A DNA stretch of 64,000 nucleotides. Source: Acidobacteriota bacterium. GTDB taxonomy: Bacteria > Acidobacteriota > Blastocatellia > Pyrinomonadales > Pyrinomonadaceae. The notes under the pieces were generated by a model. It was not told the origin of the DNA and did no database searches. It was given only the letters and a program-made list of their open reading frames with translations. Position numbers and translations under genes: made by a program. The DNA is taken from NCBI GenBank assembly GCA_019639155.1, contig JAHBSJ010000014.1:21741-85740 (forward strand), written 5' to 3'. This document shows positions 18,083-26,969 of the stretch, piece after piece (positions within the stretch are counted from its first letter, which is position 1; every line of letters starts with the position of its first letter).

Positions 18083-18523
18083 TTATTGTTTTAGGAGAGC
18101 CCGATGTTCAACCATCAAACAAAGGTCCTGCACCACCTTGATGCCGGCATCGGCGAGCCGTTCGGCAACATCATCATTCCTGATACCCAACTGAAACCAC
18201 ACTGCTTTCGGCTTTTTAGCGAGGATCTCGAAGGTATGCTTTGAAATGTCGCGCCCACGGCGGAAAACGTTCAGCAGGTCGATCTCGCCGGGAACCTGCA
18301 TCAGGTCGCGATGAACGGGCTGGCACAAGATCTCAGTCACGTCGGGATAATAAACAGGCACCGGAACTATCTCGTAACCATTCTCCTGCATGTATCTCGG
18401 GACGTAATGAGCAGGCTGCGCGGCATGGTCATCCGGCTTGATGCCCAAGACCGCAATGCGTTTCACAGAAGAAAGCAGCTCCCTGATCTCGTCGTCCGTT
18501 GTGAGATAGTTTGGGTGGTCCAT
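18083..18523 (-). CDS. CoA-binding domain protein (YccU-like)
   Basis: 146 residues with the Rossmann CoA-binding fold: KRIAVLGIKPD at the start, PVHRDLMQVPGEIDLLNVFR in the middle and AVWFQLGIRND near the end. Family members bind CoA; the role is unknown. It converges on rluB with 3 bases between stops, and is divergent from the acyl-CoA dehydrogenase. Confidence 0.88.
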   Translation of the reverse strand: MDHPNYLTTDDEIRELLSSVKRIAVLGIKPDDHAAQPAHYVPRYMQENGYEIVPVPVYYPDVTEILCQPVHRDLMQVPGEIDLLNVFRRGRDISKHTFEILAKKPKAVWFQLGIRNDDVAERLADAGIKVVQDLCLMVEHRALLKQ

Positions 18524-18654
18524 AGGTCGATTTTAGGCTGAACGCGAAAAATTGACAATTGCCCTTCTCCCGATTCCCTGCCGCATCCGCCCGCCAAATT
18601 GCCACGAAACCTATCGATATGACAAGATAAACGCTTGTTTCCGCCGAACGCATT

Positions 18655-19800
18655 ATGAATTTTGAACTTTCCGAAGAGCAGCTACAGATCAAGTACAGCA
18701 TCCGCGAATTCGCTGAGAGCGAGATCCTTCCCAACGTAATGGAATGGGACGAAACGCAGCATTTCCCTGAAGAACTGCGGCCCAAACTCGCTGAACTAGG
18801 TCTGATGGGCATCATTTTCCCTGATAATTACGGCGGTGCGGCGATGGGTTACGTGGAATACGCGACCATTATCGAGGAACTCGGCCGCGTGTGCGGTTCG
18901 GTCGGCCTCTCGGTCGCAGCCCATAATTCGCTATGCTCGAACCACATTTTCATGTTCGGTTCCGAAGAACAGAAACAGAAATACCTATTACCGCTGACAC
19001 AAGGCGAATCTTTCGGAGCGTGGGGGCTGACGGAATCGCAGGCAGGCTCAGACGCTTCGGGCACACGAACGAACGCGGTCCGCTCGAACGGCGGATGGAA
19101 GGTTAACGGGTCTAAGAACTTTATCACCCACGCCATCGCTTGCAACACCTTGGTTGCGGTCGCGGTTACCGACAAGGAAAAAGGCAACCGCGGCATTTCC
19201 GCGTTCATTTTCGACAAGTCGATGGAAGGTTTCCGATCGGATAAGAAAGAAAACAAACTTGGAATGCGTGCTTCCGAGACCGCATCGGTGGTTTTCGAAG
19301 ACTGCTACGTTCCACAGGAAAATCTTCTCGGCAGCGAGGGCGAAGGCTTTTTGCAGGCAATGCAGGTGCTCGACGGCGGGCGTATCTCTATTGCCGCATT
19401 GTCAGTGGGCATCGCTCAGGGAGCTTACGAAGCCGCGGTCAAATACGCGAAGGAACGTCAGCAATTCGGAAAGCCGATCGCCGAGTTTCAGGCAATCCAA
19501 TTCAAGCTTGCCGACATGGCGACGCAGATCGAATGTGCCCGCCTTCTCACATTGCAAGCCGCAGCAACCAAAGACGGAGGCAAGCCTGTGACACAGATGT
19601 CCGCGATGGCAAAGCTCTACGCGTCGGAAACGGCAGTGCGTGTATCCGAAGAATCCGTTCAGATCCACGGCGGCTATGGTTATACCAAAGACTATCCGGC
19701 CGAGAAATTCTGGCGCGATTCTAAACTCTGTACCATTGGCGAGGGCACTAGCGAGATACAGCGGCTTGTGATAGCTAAGAATCTCCTGAAATCATTGTAA
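18655..19800 (+). CDS. Acyl-CoA dehydrogenase
   Basis: FAD enzyme that introduces the 2,3 double bond in acyl-CoA. 381 residues with the landmarks [19 protein letters not shown] (FAD/substrate loop), [19 protein letters not shown] and the C-terminal [19 protein letters not shown]. The catalytic Glu is in [10 protein letters not shown]. The wording is closest to short-chain/butyryl or branched-chain members. It fits with the nearby propionyl/methylmalonyl-CoA genes (meaB, mce). A terminator follows. Confidence 0.94.
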   Translation: MNFELSEEQLQIKYSIREFAESEILPNVMEWDETQHFPEELRPKLAELGLMGIIFPDNYGGAAMGYVEYATIIEELGRVCGSVGLSVAAHNSLCSNHIFMFGSEEQKQKYLLPLTQGESFGAWGLTESQAGSDASGTRTNAVRSNGGWKVNGSKNFITHAIACNTLVAVAVTDKEKGNRGISAFIFDKSMEGFRSDKKENKLGMRASETASVVFEDCYVPQENLLGSEGEGFLQAMQVLDGGRISIAALSVGIAQGAYEAAVKYAKERQQFGKPIAEFQAIQFKLADMATQIECARLLTLQAAATKDGGKPVTQMSAMAKLYASETAVRVSEESVQIHGGYGYTKDYPAEKFWRDSKLCTIGEGTSEIQRLVIAKNLLKSL

Positions 19801-19819
19801 ACTCGCAAACATTTTACCT

Positions 19820-19845
19820 TTCCTCGGCGTAATCAAACCGAGGAA
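19820..19845 (+). terminator. Terminator after the acyl-CoA dehydrogenase
   Basis: TTCCTCGG / CCGAGGAA stem with a 10-base loop, followed by TTGTTCTTTG. It lies 20 bases past the stop. Confidence 0.65.
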
Positions 19846-19863
19846 TTGTTCTTTGTAGATAGT

Positions 19864-19881
19864 TGTTGCATTTATGCAACA
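19864..19881 (+). promoter_or_regulatory. Candidate operator upstream of the DinB-like gene
   Basis: A perfect palindrome, TGTTGCAT-TT-ATGCAACA, lies about 48 bases before the start. A further TTGCAT half-site follows about 10 bases downstream (near 19893), and AT-rich promoter-like sequence (TATGTTATTAT) lies between. It looks like a dimeric repressor site over a promoter; the regulator is unknown. Confidence 0.55.
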
Positions 19882-19928
19882 GTATGTTATTATTGCATTC
19901 TAGTTTTTTTTTCAAAAGGAGATACATT

Positions 19929-20456
19929 ATGAGCGAAGGTACAGCAATGGCAGCCGGCCGCCTGGCGTCGGCATTTTTGGCGGAATTGGAGAACGAGGCA
20001 AAGGTTGCGCGGCAATGTTTGGAACGCGTACCGGCGGACAAATTCGATTGGACGCCCCATGAGAAGTCGATGACATTCGGGCGTCTCGCGGTTCATGTCG
20101 CAGAGATGTTCGGTTGGACGAAAATGACGCTGACAAGCGATGTTCTCGATTTTGCAGAAGCCGATTGGAAGGCGTTCGAGCCCGCGACGACCGAGGAATT
20201 GCTTGCATATTTTGACGAACAGGTCGCATCAGCAAAGGAAGTGCTTGCCAATACATCGGACGAAACATTCATGACCGATTGGACGATGCGAAACGGTGAG
20301 CAGGTCTATTTCACGATGCCGAAGGTTGCCGTGATGCGCACCTTCGTGATGAACCACATAATTCACCATCGCGGCCAACTTTCGGTTTATCTGCGATTGA
20401 ACGACATACCCGTGCCCTCTATTTATGGGCCATCGGCAGACGAAGGGCAGATGTAA
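19929..20456 (+). CDS. DinB-family protein
   Basis: 175 residues. ATG 19929 is chosen because AAGGAG stands just upstream; the longer frame from 19863 would run through the palindrome. Four-helix DinB/YfiT fold with the metal-binding His set: His in LAVHVAEMFGW and the HxxxH pair in MNHIIHHRGQL. Family members are metal-dependent and include thiol S-transferases; the substrate is unknown. A terminator follows the gene. Confidence 0.88.
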   Translation: MSEGTAMAAGRLASAFLAELENEAKVARQCLERVPADKFDWTPHEKSMTFGRLAVHVAEMFGWTKMTLTSDVLDFAEADWKAFEPATTEELLAYFDEQVASAKEVLANTSDETFMTDWTMRNGEQVYFTMPKVAVMRTFVMNHIIHHRGQLSVYLRLNDIPVPSIYGPSADEGQM

Positions 20457-20483
20457 ACTGTCCCGACATTTAACTTTTGGAGA

Positions 20484-20507
20484 GGCGGGCTTCGGCTCGC
20501 CTTTTTT
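20484..20507 (+). terminator. Intrinsic terminator after the DinB-like gene
   Basis: GGCGGGC / GCTCGCC stem closed by a TTCG tetraloop and followed by six T residues. Confidence 0.9.
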
Positions 20508-20542
20508 GTTAGATCAAAGAATGAGAAACTATCCTTTTGACG

Positions 20543-21493
20543 ATGGCATCAGAATTGATCCAAAAGTTACTCTCCGGTGACGCGCGGTCCGTAGCTCGGG
20601 CGATATCCGTGGTCGAACAAGGCGGCGCGGCGGCGGCTGAGTTGATGCGCGCCGTTTTTCCGCATACAGGAAATGCAACCGTGGTAGGTATCACGGGTGC
20701 GCCCGGAGCGGGTAAATCGTCGCTCGTTGATAAACTCGCTCTTTTCTATAAGGAAAAGGGCGAAAAGGTCGGCATCGTTTGTATCGATCCGTCTTCGCCG
20801 TTCTCGGGCGGAGCGATACTTGGCGACCGCATTCGAATGTCGACGCTTGGGCTTGATAAGAATATCTTTATCCGGTCGATGGCGACGCGTGGGAATCTCG
20901 GTGGGCTTTCGCGGGCGACTGTCGATGCCGTTGCGATATTGGACGCCGCGGGCTACAACAAGGTCATCGTCGAAACGGTCGGCGTTGGCCAAGACGAGGT
21001 CGAGATCGTTAAAACCGCAGATGTGTCTGTCGTGGTGCTTGTCCCCGGCATGGGCGACGACATTCAGGCGATAAAGGCCGGTATCATGGAGATCGGCGAT
21101 GTATTTGTAATAAATAAAGCTGATCGCGAAGGTGTCCTGAGAACTCAAAAAGAGCTTGAAGCGCTGCTTTCACTTGCTCACCGGCCCGATATGTGGCATC
21201 CGCCGATCGTTCCGACCGTGGCTACCGAAAATAAGGGCCTCGAAGATCTTGCGGCCGCCATCGAAAAGTATGTTGGCTATACGGCGATGGCATACGGCGA
21301 AGAAATAGCCGACCGAAAAGCTTCGATAGCGAAATGGCGGCTCTTGGAATTGCTGCGGGAGCGGTTGCTGAACGAACTGCTCAACAGGAACGGCACCGAG
21401 AAGAACCTTGAACGGCTCGCGGCGGACGTTGCAGCGAAACGTATCGATCCGTACTCAGCGATCGAGGAGATACTGTCAGAACCGCGCACATAG
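20543..21493 (+). CDS. meaB: Methylmalonyl-CoA mutase-associated GTPase
   Basis: G3E GTPase chaperone that guards cobalamin loading of methylmalonyl-CoA mutase. The P-loop GAPGAGKSSL, the switch segment VCIDPSSPFSGGAILGDR, DxxG-type VIVETVGVGQDEVE and the guanine-specific VINKAD are all visible. ATG 20543 is used rather than TTG 20537. The epimerase gene follows 23 bases on; the mutase itself is not in the window. Confidence 0.95.
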   Translation: MASELIQKLLSGDARSVARAISVVEQGGAAAAELMRAVFPHTGNATVVGITGAPGAGKSSLVDKLALFYKEKGEKVGIVCIDPSSPFSGGAILGDRIRMSTLGLDKNIFIRSMATRGNLGGLSRATVDAVAILDAAGYNKVIVETVGVGQDEVEIVKTADVSVVVLVPGMGDDIQAIKAGIMEIGDVFVINKADREGVLRTQKELEALLSLAHRPDMWHPPIVPTVATENKGLEDLAAAIEKYVGYTAMAYGEEIADRKASIAKWRLLELLRERLLNELLNRNGTEKNLERLAADVAAKRIDPYSAIEEILSEPRT

Positions 21494-21516
21494 TCAGGCC
21501 GCAATACCATAAACCT

Positions 21517-21912
21517 ATGAAGATCAACCATTTAGGAATCGCGACAAAAGGTATCGACGAAGCTTTGAAATTTTGGGAAAACGCTCTTGGTTTGGAAAAT
21601 GTCCACACTGAAACCGTCGAGGACCAAAAGGTCCGCGTGGCAATGCTGCCCATTGGCGAAAGCCGTGTCGAATTGCTGGAGCCAACGTCCGATGACTCAC
21701 CTATATCAAAGTTTTTGGAAAAACGAGGCGGCGGGATCCATCACATCGCTGTTGAGGTCGATGATATTGAAGCATCTCTTGAACGTTTGAAGAATAATGG
21801 AGCCCGTCTGATCGACGAATCTCCTCGCATCGGTGCCGAAGGCTGCCTGGTCGCATTTGTACACCCGTCTTCGACGAACGGCGTCTTGCTCGAGTTGGTT
21901 CAGATCAAATAG
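21517..21912 (+). CDS. mce: Methylmalonyl-CoA epimerase
   Basis: Glyoxalase-fold enzyme that converts (2S)- to (2R)-methylmalonyl-CoA. 131 residues with two beta-alpha-beta modules; metal ligands include His in MKINHLGIA, Glu in VELLEPT, His in GGGIHHIAVEVDD and Glu in LLELVQIK. It pairs with meaB for propionate and branched-chain or odd-chain acyl breakdown. Confidence 0.95.
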   Translation: MKINHLGIATKGIDEALKFWENALGLENVHTETVEDQKVRVAMLPIGESRVELLEPTSDDSPISKFLEKRGGGIHHIAVEVDDIEASLERLKNNGARLIDESPRIGAEGCLVAFVHPSSTNGVLLELVQIK

Positions 21913-22001
21913 ACACGTTTTCTGTTGGTAAAGCTCCGCGCGTTTGTTATCATTCTCGTTTGGCATTTTTGCGGACTTTTCGCTAGTGAGGAATATCAGT
22001 T

Positions 22002-23462
22002 TTGAGCAATTTAACTAAAGGAATCATTTTGATCGTGGCCATCGTCGCCATCGGTTTCGGTCTCGTAATTTGGAAGAAAGAGGTCGGTGGACAAGCCTCG
22101 GAATCGTTCAATCAGATCTCGCGTTCAGAGATCGAGCTGCTGCTTGCCGATCTGGCAAAGACGAACCCAATGGCGGTCAAACGCCTTGCTGAAGATGAAG
22201 AACTCAAGAAGCAGCAGATGAAGAATCTGAAGCAGCTTCTTGCTTTTGCCAGCCAGGCAAAGAAAGAAGGAATGGCTGACGAGCCGTCCAACCGGCAAGA
22301 GCTGGATAGCATTCGCGCTGAAGTGATCGCGGTCGCCTACGACCGTGAATTGAATCAGGACAAGGGCCCGATGCCGCCGTTCGGTTTCATTTCAGAGGAA
22401 CAGATAAACGAATTTTGGGCACAGACCACGCCGCCGGCAGGACAGCAAAGCTGGTTCGCCAACCTGATGGGCTCGCTCGGCCTCGGCAAGCCTGCGAGTT
22501 TCAGGCTTCCGGAAGATGAGTTCAATGATTTCCTGAACGCGAAGATCGCGATAATGAAGGCCTCGAACCCGGAAATGGCGGACCGTGAGATCAGCGAGGA
22601 AGAACGAACGCAGGCTCGTGAGATGTTCGCAAAATCGCGTGTGTATCGCAACGAATTCGATAGCAAGGCGGCAGCAGGCGAACTGAATCCGGAATTTGTA
22701 TCGAAAACAAATCTTCAGGTTCGTCTCCAGCAGGCTCAGTTCCTTGCCCGGCTTTACTCGCAGACACTTACGGACAAAATGAAGGTGACCGACGAAGAGG
22801 TCGATGCCTATATCGCGGCCAACCCGCAGTTTGACCCGGCAGAGAAGCGTAACAAAGCGAACGAGATACTGCAGCGGGCGAAAGCAGGCGAGGATTTTGC
22901 GGCACTTGCGAACGAATTCACGACCGATCCCGGTAATAAGGGCCCCGACGGCAAAGAGAACGGCGGGCTTTACGCGGACGTGCCTAAAGGCCGCATGGTC
23001 GCTCCCTTTGAAGAGGCCGCTCTGAGCCTCGAAGCCGGTCAGGTAGCTCCGGAATTGGTCGAAACGGATTTCGGCTTTCACATCGTCAAACTCGAACGCA
23101 AACTCGGCAAGAAGGACGGAGCGGAACAGGAAACCTACGACGTTCGCCACATCCTGATCTCGACAGGGTTCAAAGATCCCGACAATCCAATGGCTCGTGA
23201 GATGCCTGTGAGGGATTTTGTTCGTAACAAACTTGAAACCGAAAAGGAAGAAAAGCTGATCGAAGATATCGTGGCAAAGAACGGCGTTATTGTCCCTGAA
23301 GATTATACTGTTCCCGAAGTGACCGACGAGCAGATCCAGGAAATGCAGCAGAAGCAGCGTCAGCAGATGCCGATGCCGCCGCCCGGAGATGACGGACACG
23401 GCCATAATGGAGCCCCGCCAAAGGCCGACGATAAAAAGCCGGCGGCTCCTAAGAAGAAATAA
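22002..23462 (+). CDS. PpiC/SurA-type peptidyl-prolyl isomerase, membrane-anchored
   Basis: 486 residues. An N-terminal hydrophobic segment (KGIILIVAIVAIGFGLVIW) anchors or exports the protein. A SurA-N-like helical region is followed by a parvulin domain at ~280-370, with FAALANEFTTDPGNKGP, GGLYADVPKGRMV and DFGFHIVKLE. The C-terminus is Met/Pro/Lys-rich. It is a probable periplasmic folding chaperone. The start is TTG 22002 with a GAGG-like site about 10 bases upstream; no earlier ATG fits. Confidence 0.88.
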   Translation: MSNLTKGIILIVAIVAIGFGLVIWKKEVGGQASESFNQISRSEIELLLADLAKTNPMAVKRLAEDEELKKQQMKNLKQLLAFASQAKKEGMADEPSNRQELDSIRAEVIAVAYDRELNQDKGPMPPFGFISEEQINEFWAQTTPPAGQQSWFANLMGSLGLGKPASFRLPEDEFNDFLNAKIAIMKASNPEMADREISEEERTQAREMFAKSRVYRNEFDSKAAAGELNPEFVSKTNLQVRLQQAQFLARLYSQTLTDKMKVTDEEVDAYIAANPQFDPAEKRNKANEILQRAKAGEDFAALANEFTTDPGNKGPDGKENGGLYADVPKGRMVAPFEEAALSLEAGQVAPELVETDFGFHIVKLERKLGKKDGAEQETYDVRHILISTGFKDPDNPMAREMPVRDFVRNKLETEKEEKLIEDIVAKNGVIVPEDYTVPEVTDEQIQEMQQKQRQQMPMPPPGDDGHGHNGAPPKADDKKPAAPKKK

Positions 23463-23504
23463 CGGCACGCACTAGTTTATGTCCCAATAGGACAGAACAT
23501 TTTG

Positions 23505-23525
23505 GGGCGATCTTTTCGGTCGCCC
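23505..23525 (+). terminator. Terminator between the isomerase gene and hicA
   Basis: GGGCGATC / GGTCGCCC stem with a TTTTC loop, then TATATCTTTAT. It separates the toxin-antitoxin genes from the upstream transcript. Confidence 0.7.
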
Positions 23526-23556
23526 TATATCTTTATGGGCAGGATCGATCAAGGTG

Positions 23557-23781
23557 ATGCCCGGCCGCTCGGACGCGAATATTCGTTTCAGTGACCTGAT
23601 AAAGCTCTTGATCTCGTTGGGTTTTGTTGAGAGAATTCGCGGCAGTCACCACATATTTACACACCCGGAGGCCGAAGAGATAATAAATATCCAGCCGAAA
23701 GGCTCGATGGCAAAGCCCTATCAAGTCAAGCAAATTCGTAATATAATTTTGAAATATAGGTTGGATTTCGACGATGAGTAA
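23557..23781 (+). CDS. hicA: HicA toxin (mRNA interferase)
   Basis: 74 residues with a dsRBD-like fold. The catalytic His motif GSHHIF is flanked by the usual FSDLIKLLISLGFVE start and the KPYQVKQIRNII end. Family members cleave mRNA independently of ribosomes. GTG 23554 or ATG 23557 may start it. Its last 8 bases overlap hicB. A terminator precedes it, and mtnP follows hicB. Confidence 0.9.
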   Translation: MPGRSDANIRFSDLIKLLISLGFVERIRGSHHIFTHPEAEEIINIQPKGSMAKPYQVKQIRNIILKYRLDFDDE

Positions 23782-23983
23782 ATACGAGATCATTATTTAT
23801 TGGAGCAAGGACGATGAGGCATTCATCGCCGAGGTTCCCGAATTACCCGGATGTATGGCAGACGGAGCGACCTATCAGGAAGCTCTGGCGAACGCCGAGG
23901 TGATCATAAAAGAATGGATCGAAACTGCTCGTGAGATCGGCAGGCCTGTACCGGAGCCAAAAGGGCGACTAGTATTCGCATAA
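23774..23983 (+). CDS. hicB: HicB antitoxin, short form
   Basis: 69 residues with the HicB partial RNase-H fold: [39 protein letters not shown] and [13 protein letters not shown]. No separate DNA-binding helix-turn-helix or ribbon-helix-helix follows, so autoregulation would need another factor. ATGAGTAA is shared with the hicA stop. Four bases separate it from mtnP. Confidence 0.9.
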   Translation: MSKYEIIIYWSKDDEAFIAEVPELPGCMADGATYQEALANAEVIIKEWIETAREIGRPVPEPKGRLVFA

Positions 23984-23987
23984 GCAA

Positions 23988-24860
23988 ATGGAAAATATTC
24001 AGATCGGAATCATCGGCGGCAGCGGTTTGTACCAGATGCCTGAATTGGAGAATGTACGCGAGATCAATGTAAACACGCCGTTCGGCTCACCTTCGGATGC
24101 ATTTATCGTAGGCGAATTGAACGGCGTGACGGTGGCTTTTCTGCCGCGGCACGCTCGCGGGCATAAGTTCACCCCGAGCGAAGTTCCCTATCGAGCGAAC
24201 ATTTACGCGATGAAGCTGCTCGGCGTGGAATACATACTGTCCGTTTCGGCTGTCGGTTCGCTGCAGGAGCAGTACGCACCGACGGACATGGTCATCCCCG
24301 ATCAGTTCTTTGACCGGACGCGTGCCCGTGCACAGGAATCGACGTTCTTCGGCGAAGGGATCGTCGGCCACGTTACGTTCGCCCATCCTGTTTGTGATGA
24401 GCTTGGCGATATTCTTGAAGCGTCGTGCAAAGAGGTCGGCGTTAACGTCCATCGCGGCGGCACATATCTTTGTATGGAAGGGCCCGCGTTCTCGACCGTC
24501 GCCGAATCGAACGTCTATCGCCAATGGGGCATGGACATTATCGGGATGACGAACCTGCAGGAGGCGAAACTCGCCCGCGAGGCCGAGATCGCATACGCGA
24601 CGCTCGCTCTCGTGACCGATTACGATTGCTGGCACGAGGGCCACGACGACGTCACGATCGACATGATCGTTGAATACCTGAACAAGAATGTTCGCAACGC
24701 CCAATTGATCCTAAAAGACGCCGTAAAACGCGTCGAGGCAAAGGAAACGCCGAACCAATTCGCCGGCGCGACCAAAAACGCCATCTTCACCCAACCCGAC
24801 CACTGGCCAACAGAGACGGCGAAGAAACTTGACGCGATCATCGGGAAGTATGCGATATAG
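23988..24860 (+). CDS. mtnP: S-methyl-5'-thioadenosine phosphorylase
   Basis: 290 residues. PNP/MTAP family: [14 protein letters not shown] (phosphate loop), [46 protein letters not shown] and [16 protein letters not shown]. The NLQEAKLA segment and His-rich phosphate site fit the MTA branch of methionine salvage. It directly follows hicB on the same strand, so it may share transcription with the toxin-antitoxin pair. Confidence 0.93.
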   Translation: MENIQIGIIGGSGLYQMPELENVREINVNTPFGSPSDAFIVGELNGVTVAFLPRHARGHKFTPSEVPYRANIYAMKLLGVEYILSVSAVGSLQEQYAPTDMVIPDQFFDRTRARAQESTFFGEGIVGHVTFAHPVCDELGDILEASCKEVGVNVHRGGTYLCMEGPAFSTVAESNVYRQWGMDIIGMTNLQEAKLAREAEIAYATLALVTDYDCWHEGHDDVTIDMIVEYLNKNVRNAQLILKDAVKRVEAKETPNQFAGATKNAIFTQPDHWPTETAKKLDAIIGKYAI

Positions 24861-24870
24861 AGCCGTTTAG

Positions 24871-24971
24871 GTCGCCAACGGTGACATACGCATAAAGCTT
24901 AGGGTGAAATGAGCGGAGCGAACGAAACCCTAGATATAAACAAATCATTTTTCTGCTCGCTGAAGGTGAGC
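24871..24971. repeat. Paired palindromic repeat, family B, copy 2
   Basis: GTCGCC-AAC-GGTGAC at 24871-24885 and a degenerate GCTCGCT-GAA-GGTGAGC at 24955-24971. The reverse complement of the first half aligns with 372-408 of copy 1 (shared CCCTA.GCTTTA spacing and CCGTTGGCGAC). It follows the mtnP stop. Confidence 0.65.
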
Positions 24972-25066
24972 AACGGTTTTGTTTGTCCCACACAGAGACG
25001 CAATTGTTCTGAACGCCAACTAAGGGCGGAAAACGTCTCACTCGGCTTTATCATCTGAAGTTAGTT

Positions 25067-25999
25067 ATGAAGAAAAGGCTTTTTGCGTTACTCTTCTTCC
25101 TCCTTGGCGTTCCGGTAAGTGTGGCGTTCTCACAACTTAATACACCCCCAACTGCAAACCGCTTTACAAATAACTTGGGAATGGAGTTCGTGAGTATTCC
25201 GTCAGGTGAATTTATGATGGGATCCGACGACTCTGATATCGACCTTGCATGCGCTGCGACCAAGAACATTAAGGGTTGCAAGAGTTTTTGGACCGACGGT
25301 GAGAGACCGAAACATAAGGTGAATATAGGGTCCGGGATCCTGATGATGCGTTTTGAAGTAACTCAAGCGCAGTGGAAAGAGGTAATGGGTAGCTCTATAG
25401 ATCAGCAGCGTGATAAATGGGGAAGGTATTCTAGGTCGCTATTCTTCATAAAAATCGAAGGAAAATATAAGCTTAATGGCGTTGGACCTGATATCCCTAT
25501 GTATTGGGTCAGCTGGAGTGAGGTCAATGAATTTGTCCGGCGGATGAATGATCGAAACGACGGGTTGAACTATACGTTGCCAAGCGAAGCAGAGTGGGAA
25601 TATGCATGTCGGGCTGGCAGTTCTGAAACGTTATATAGTTTTGGGAATATAATCACCCGGAAGGACGCCAATACTGTTTGGAACGATGGCCGGTATCTCG
25701 ATACGATTGTCAAAGTTGGCTCGTATCGACCTAACGCATTTGGACTTTTTGACATGGTAGGAAATGTTGGCGAGTGGACAGCAGACATGTATTTCGACAA
25801 TTATGAGGGGCATCCTTCCGACGGTAGCCCTAATCTGTCTAAACGAGGGAAAATGTTTGGAGAAAATGTTCGAGTTATAAGGGGCGGTGGTTATAGCTCC
25901 TCACCATTTAATGCGAGGTGTGCCAGACGAGTGTGGAATTTTGAGAATAAAGGATTTGCAGATACAGGATTTCGCTTAGTGGCCCGTCGAAAGAGCTGA
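25067..25999 (+). CDS. Secreted SUMF1 (FGE-sulfatase) domain protein
   Basis: 310 residues with a Sec signal (KKRLFALLFFLLGVPVSVAF). From ~40 the SUMF1 fold is complete: GMEFVSIPSGEFMMGS, MRFEVTQAQWKEVMG, YTLPSEAEWEYACRAGS, FGLFDMVGNVGEWTAD and RVIRGGGYSSSP. The first Cys of the formylglycine enzyme site may correspond to ARCARR, but the second is absent (GFRLVAR), so sulfatase activation is unlikely. Family members often serve as binding or regulatory modules. The gene is visibly more AT-rich than its neighbours, which may mean recent transfer. Confidence 0.88.
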   Translation: MKKRLFALLFFLLGVPVSVAFSQLNTPPTANRFTNNLGMEFVSIPSGEFMMGSDDSDIDLACAATKNIKGCKSFWTDGERPKHKVNIGSGILMMRFEVTQAQWKEVMGSSIDQQRDKWGRYSRSLFFIKIEGKYKLNGVGPDIPMYWVSWSEVNEFVRRMNDRNDGLNYTLPSEAEWEYACRAGSSETLYSFGNIITRKDANTVWNDGRYLDTIVKVGSYRPNAFGLFDMVGNVGEWTADMYFDNYEGHPSDGSPNLSKRGKMFGENVRVIRGGGYSSSPFNARCARRVWNFENKGFADTGFRLVARRKS

Positions 26000-26040
26000 G
26001 ATGATTCCGGTGCCTAGATTTTTTGTTTCTCCAGTTTATT

Positions 26041-26502
26041 ATGAAAAAGATATTTTTTCTTCTGTCCATCTTAAGCTTCGTATCTTTGGGAACCACAATC
26101 ACAGTTTCCGGTCAGCGCAATGTTGTGCCGGCGTTGGAGCGTGATCCGTTGATGGAGGCGGACGCGAGGCACAATCTCGACGTTGCGTGGCAGGCGTTCG
26201 GTCCGGCTCGCAAGGCTTATAAGCAGGTTCTTTCGCGGTTCGAAGAGACTTTTGCCGCCTATCCGACCTTTTCAAAGATCGACGAATTCCTCTATCTCGC
26301 CGGAATGTCGAGCTGGTATCTCTCCGAAAACAAAGGAAAGCAGAAAGTTGACCTTCGCAGCGAAAAGGAACGTGAGAAATACGCCCCCGAAAAGCTCCGC
26401 GACGACGCAAAGATGTATCTGACGCTGCTCGTGGAGAAGTTTCCCGACAGCAAATACCGCAGCGAAGCGGAAAAAACACTGCAAATTCTCAATAGACAAT
26501 AA
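26041..26502 (+). CDS. Small secreted BamD/TPR-like protein
   Basis: 153 residues from ATG 26041. A signal peptide (KKIFFLLSILSFVSLGTTIT) precedes a helical region: LDVAWQAFGPARKAYKQVL, EFLYLAGMSSWYL and MYLTLLVEKFPDSKYRSEA. The last phrase resembles BamD/YbgF-type tetratricopeptide repeats, but the protein is half the length of BamD and has no lipobox. The role is unknown. It sits between the SUMF1 gene and the 21-bp repeat array. Confidence 0.75.
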   Translation: MKKIFFLLSILSFVSLGTTITVSGQRNVVPALERDPLMEADARHNLDVAWQAFGPARKAYKQVLSRFEETFAAYPTFSKIDEFLYLAGMSSWYLSENKGKQKVDLRSEKEREKYAPEKLRDDAKMYLTLLVEKFPDSKYRSEAEKTLQILNRQ

Positions 26503-26969
26503 CAGATCGGCAATAAAACGTTTTTCCGCGCCGAATAATATTGCTTCCGCGCCGAATAATATTGCTTCCGCGCCGAATAATATTGCTTCCGCGCCGAATA
26601 ATATTGCTTCCGCGCCGAATAATATTGCTTCCGCGCCGAATAATATTGCTTCCGCGCCGAATAATATCGCTTCCGCGCTGAATATTATCGCTTCCGCGCC
26701 GAATAATATCGCTTCCGCGCCGAATATTATCGCTTCCGCGCCGAATATAATGGCTTCCGCGCCGAATATTATTGCCTCCGCGCCGAATATTATTGCTTCC
26801 GCGCCCGTATTCTTTCACTCTTGCAGTTCATCGCCGGGCTCACGACAACACCGGCGGCTTCCGTGAATCGCAAAAAATCGCGGTGAAGTGTAAAATAACC
26901 GTAGTCAGTCGTCGTTAGCCAGCGTTCCTTTTCTTTCTACTGCCTGCTGACTTCTGACTACCGAATCTT
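26503..26969. other. Intergenic region dominated by a tandem repeat
   Basis: Apart from the 21-bp array no gene is supported. The right part (26895-26965) contains the inverted words GTAGTCAGT and CTGACTAC flanking about 50 bases, just before the PfkB-kinase start. No other structure was recognised. Confidence 0.6.
26524..26807. repeat. 21-bp tandem repeat array, 13 full units and a partial
   Basis: The unit is TTCCGCGCCGAATAATATTG plus C. Units 1-6 are identical; units 7-13 differ at one to four positions, mostly in the AATAATAT part (AATATTAT and similar). A partial 14th ends at GCGCCC. Because 21 is a multiple of three, open frames run through on both strands (S-A-P-N-N-I-A forward, R-G-S-N-I-I-R reverse). 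No spacers exist, so it is a minisatellite and not CRISPR. Confidence 0.95.

Noticed and set aside
22392..23468. Minus-strand frame of 358 codons
   Set aside because: Shadow of the PpiC-type isomerase gene; Arg/Cys/His-rich and without domains.
26524..26807. Possible CRISPR array
   Set aside because: Units are contiguous with no spacers and no cas genes are present.
26489..26818. Minus-strand frame encoding R-G-S-N-I-I-R repeats
   Set aside because: It exists only because the repeat unit is 21 bases; no ribosome site or non-repeat domain supports it.
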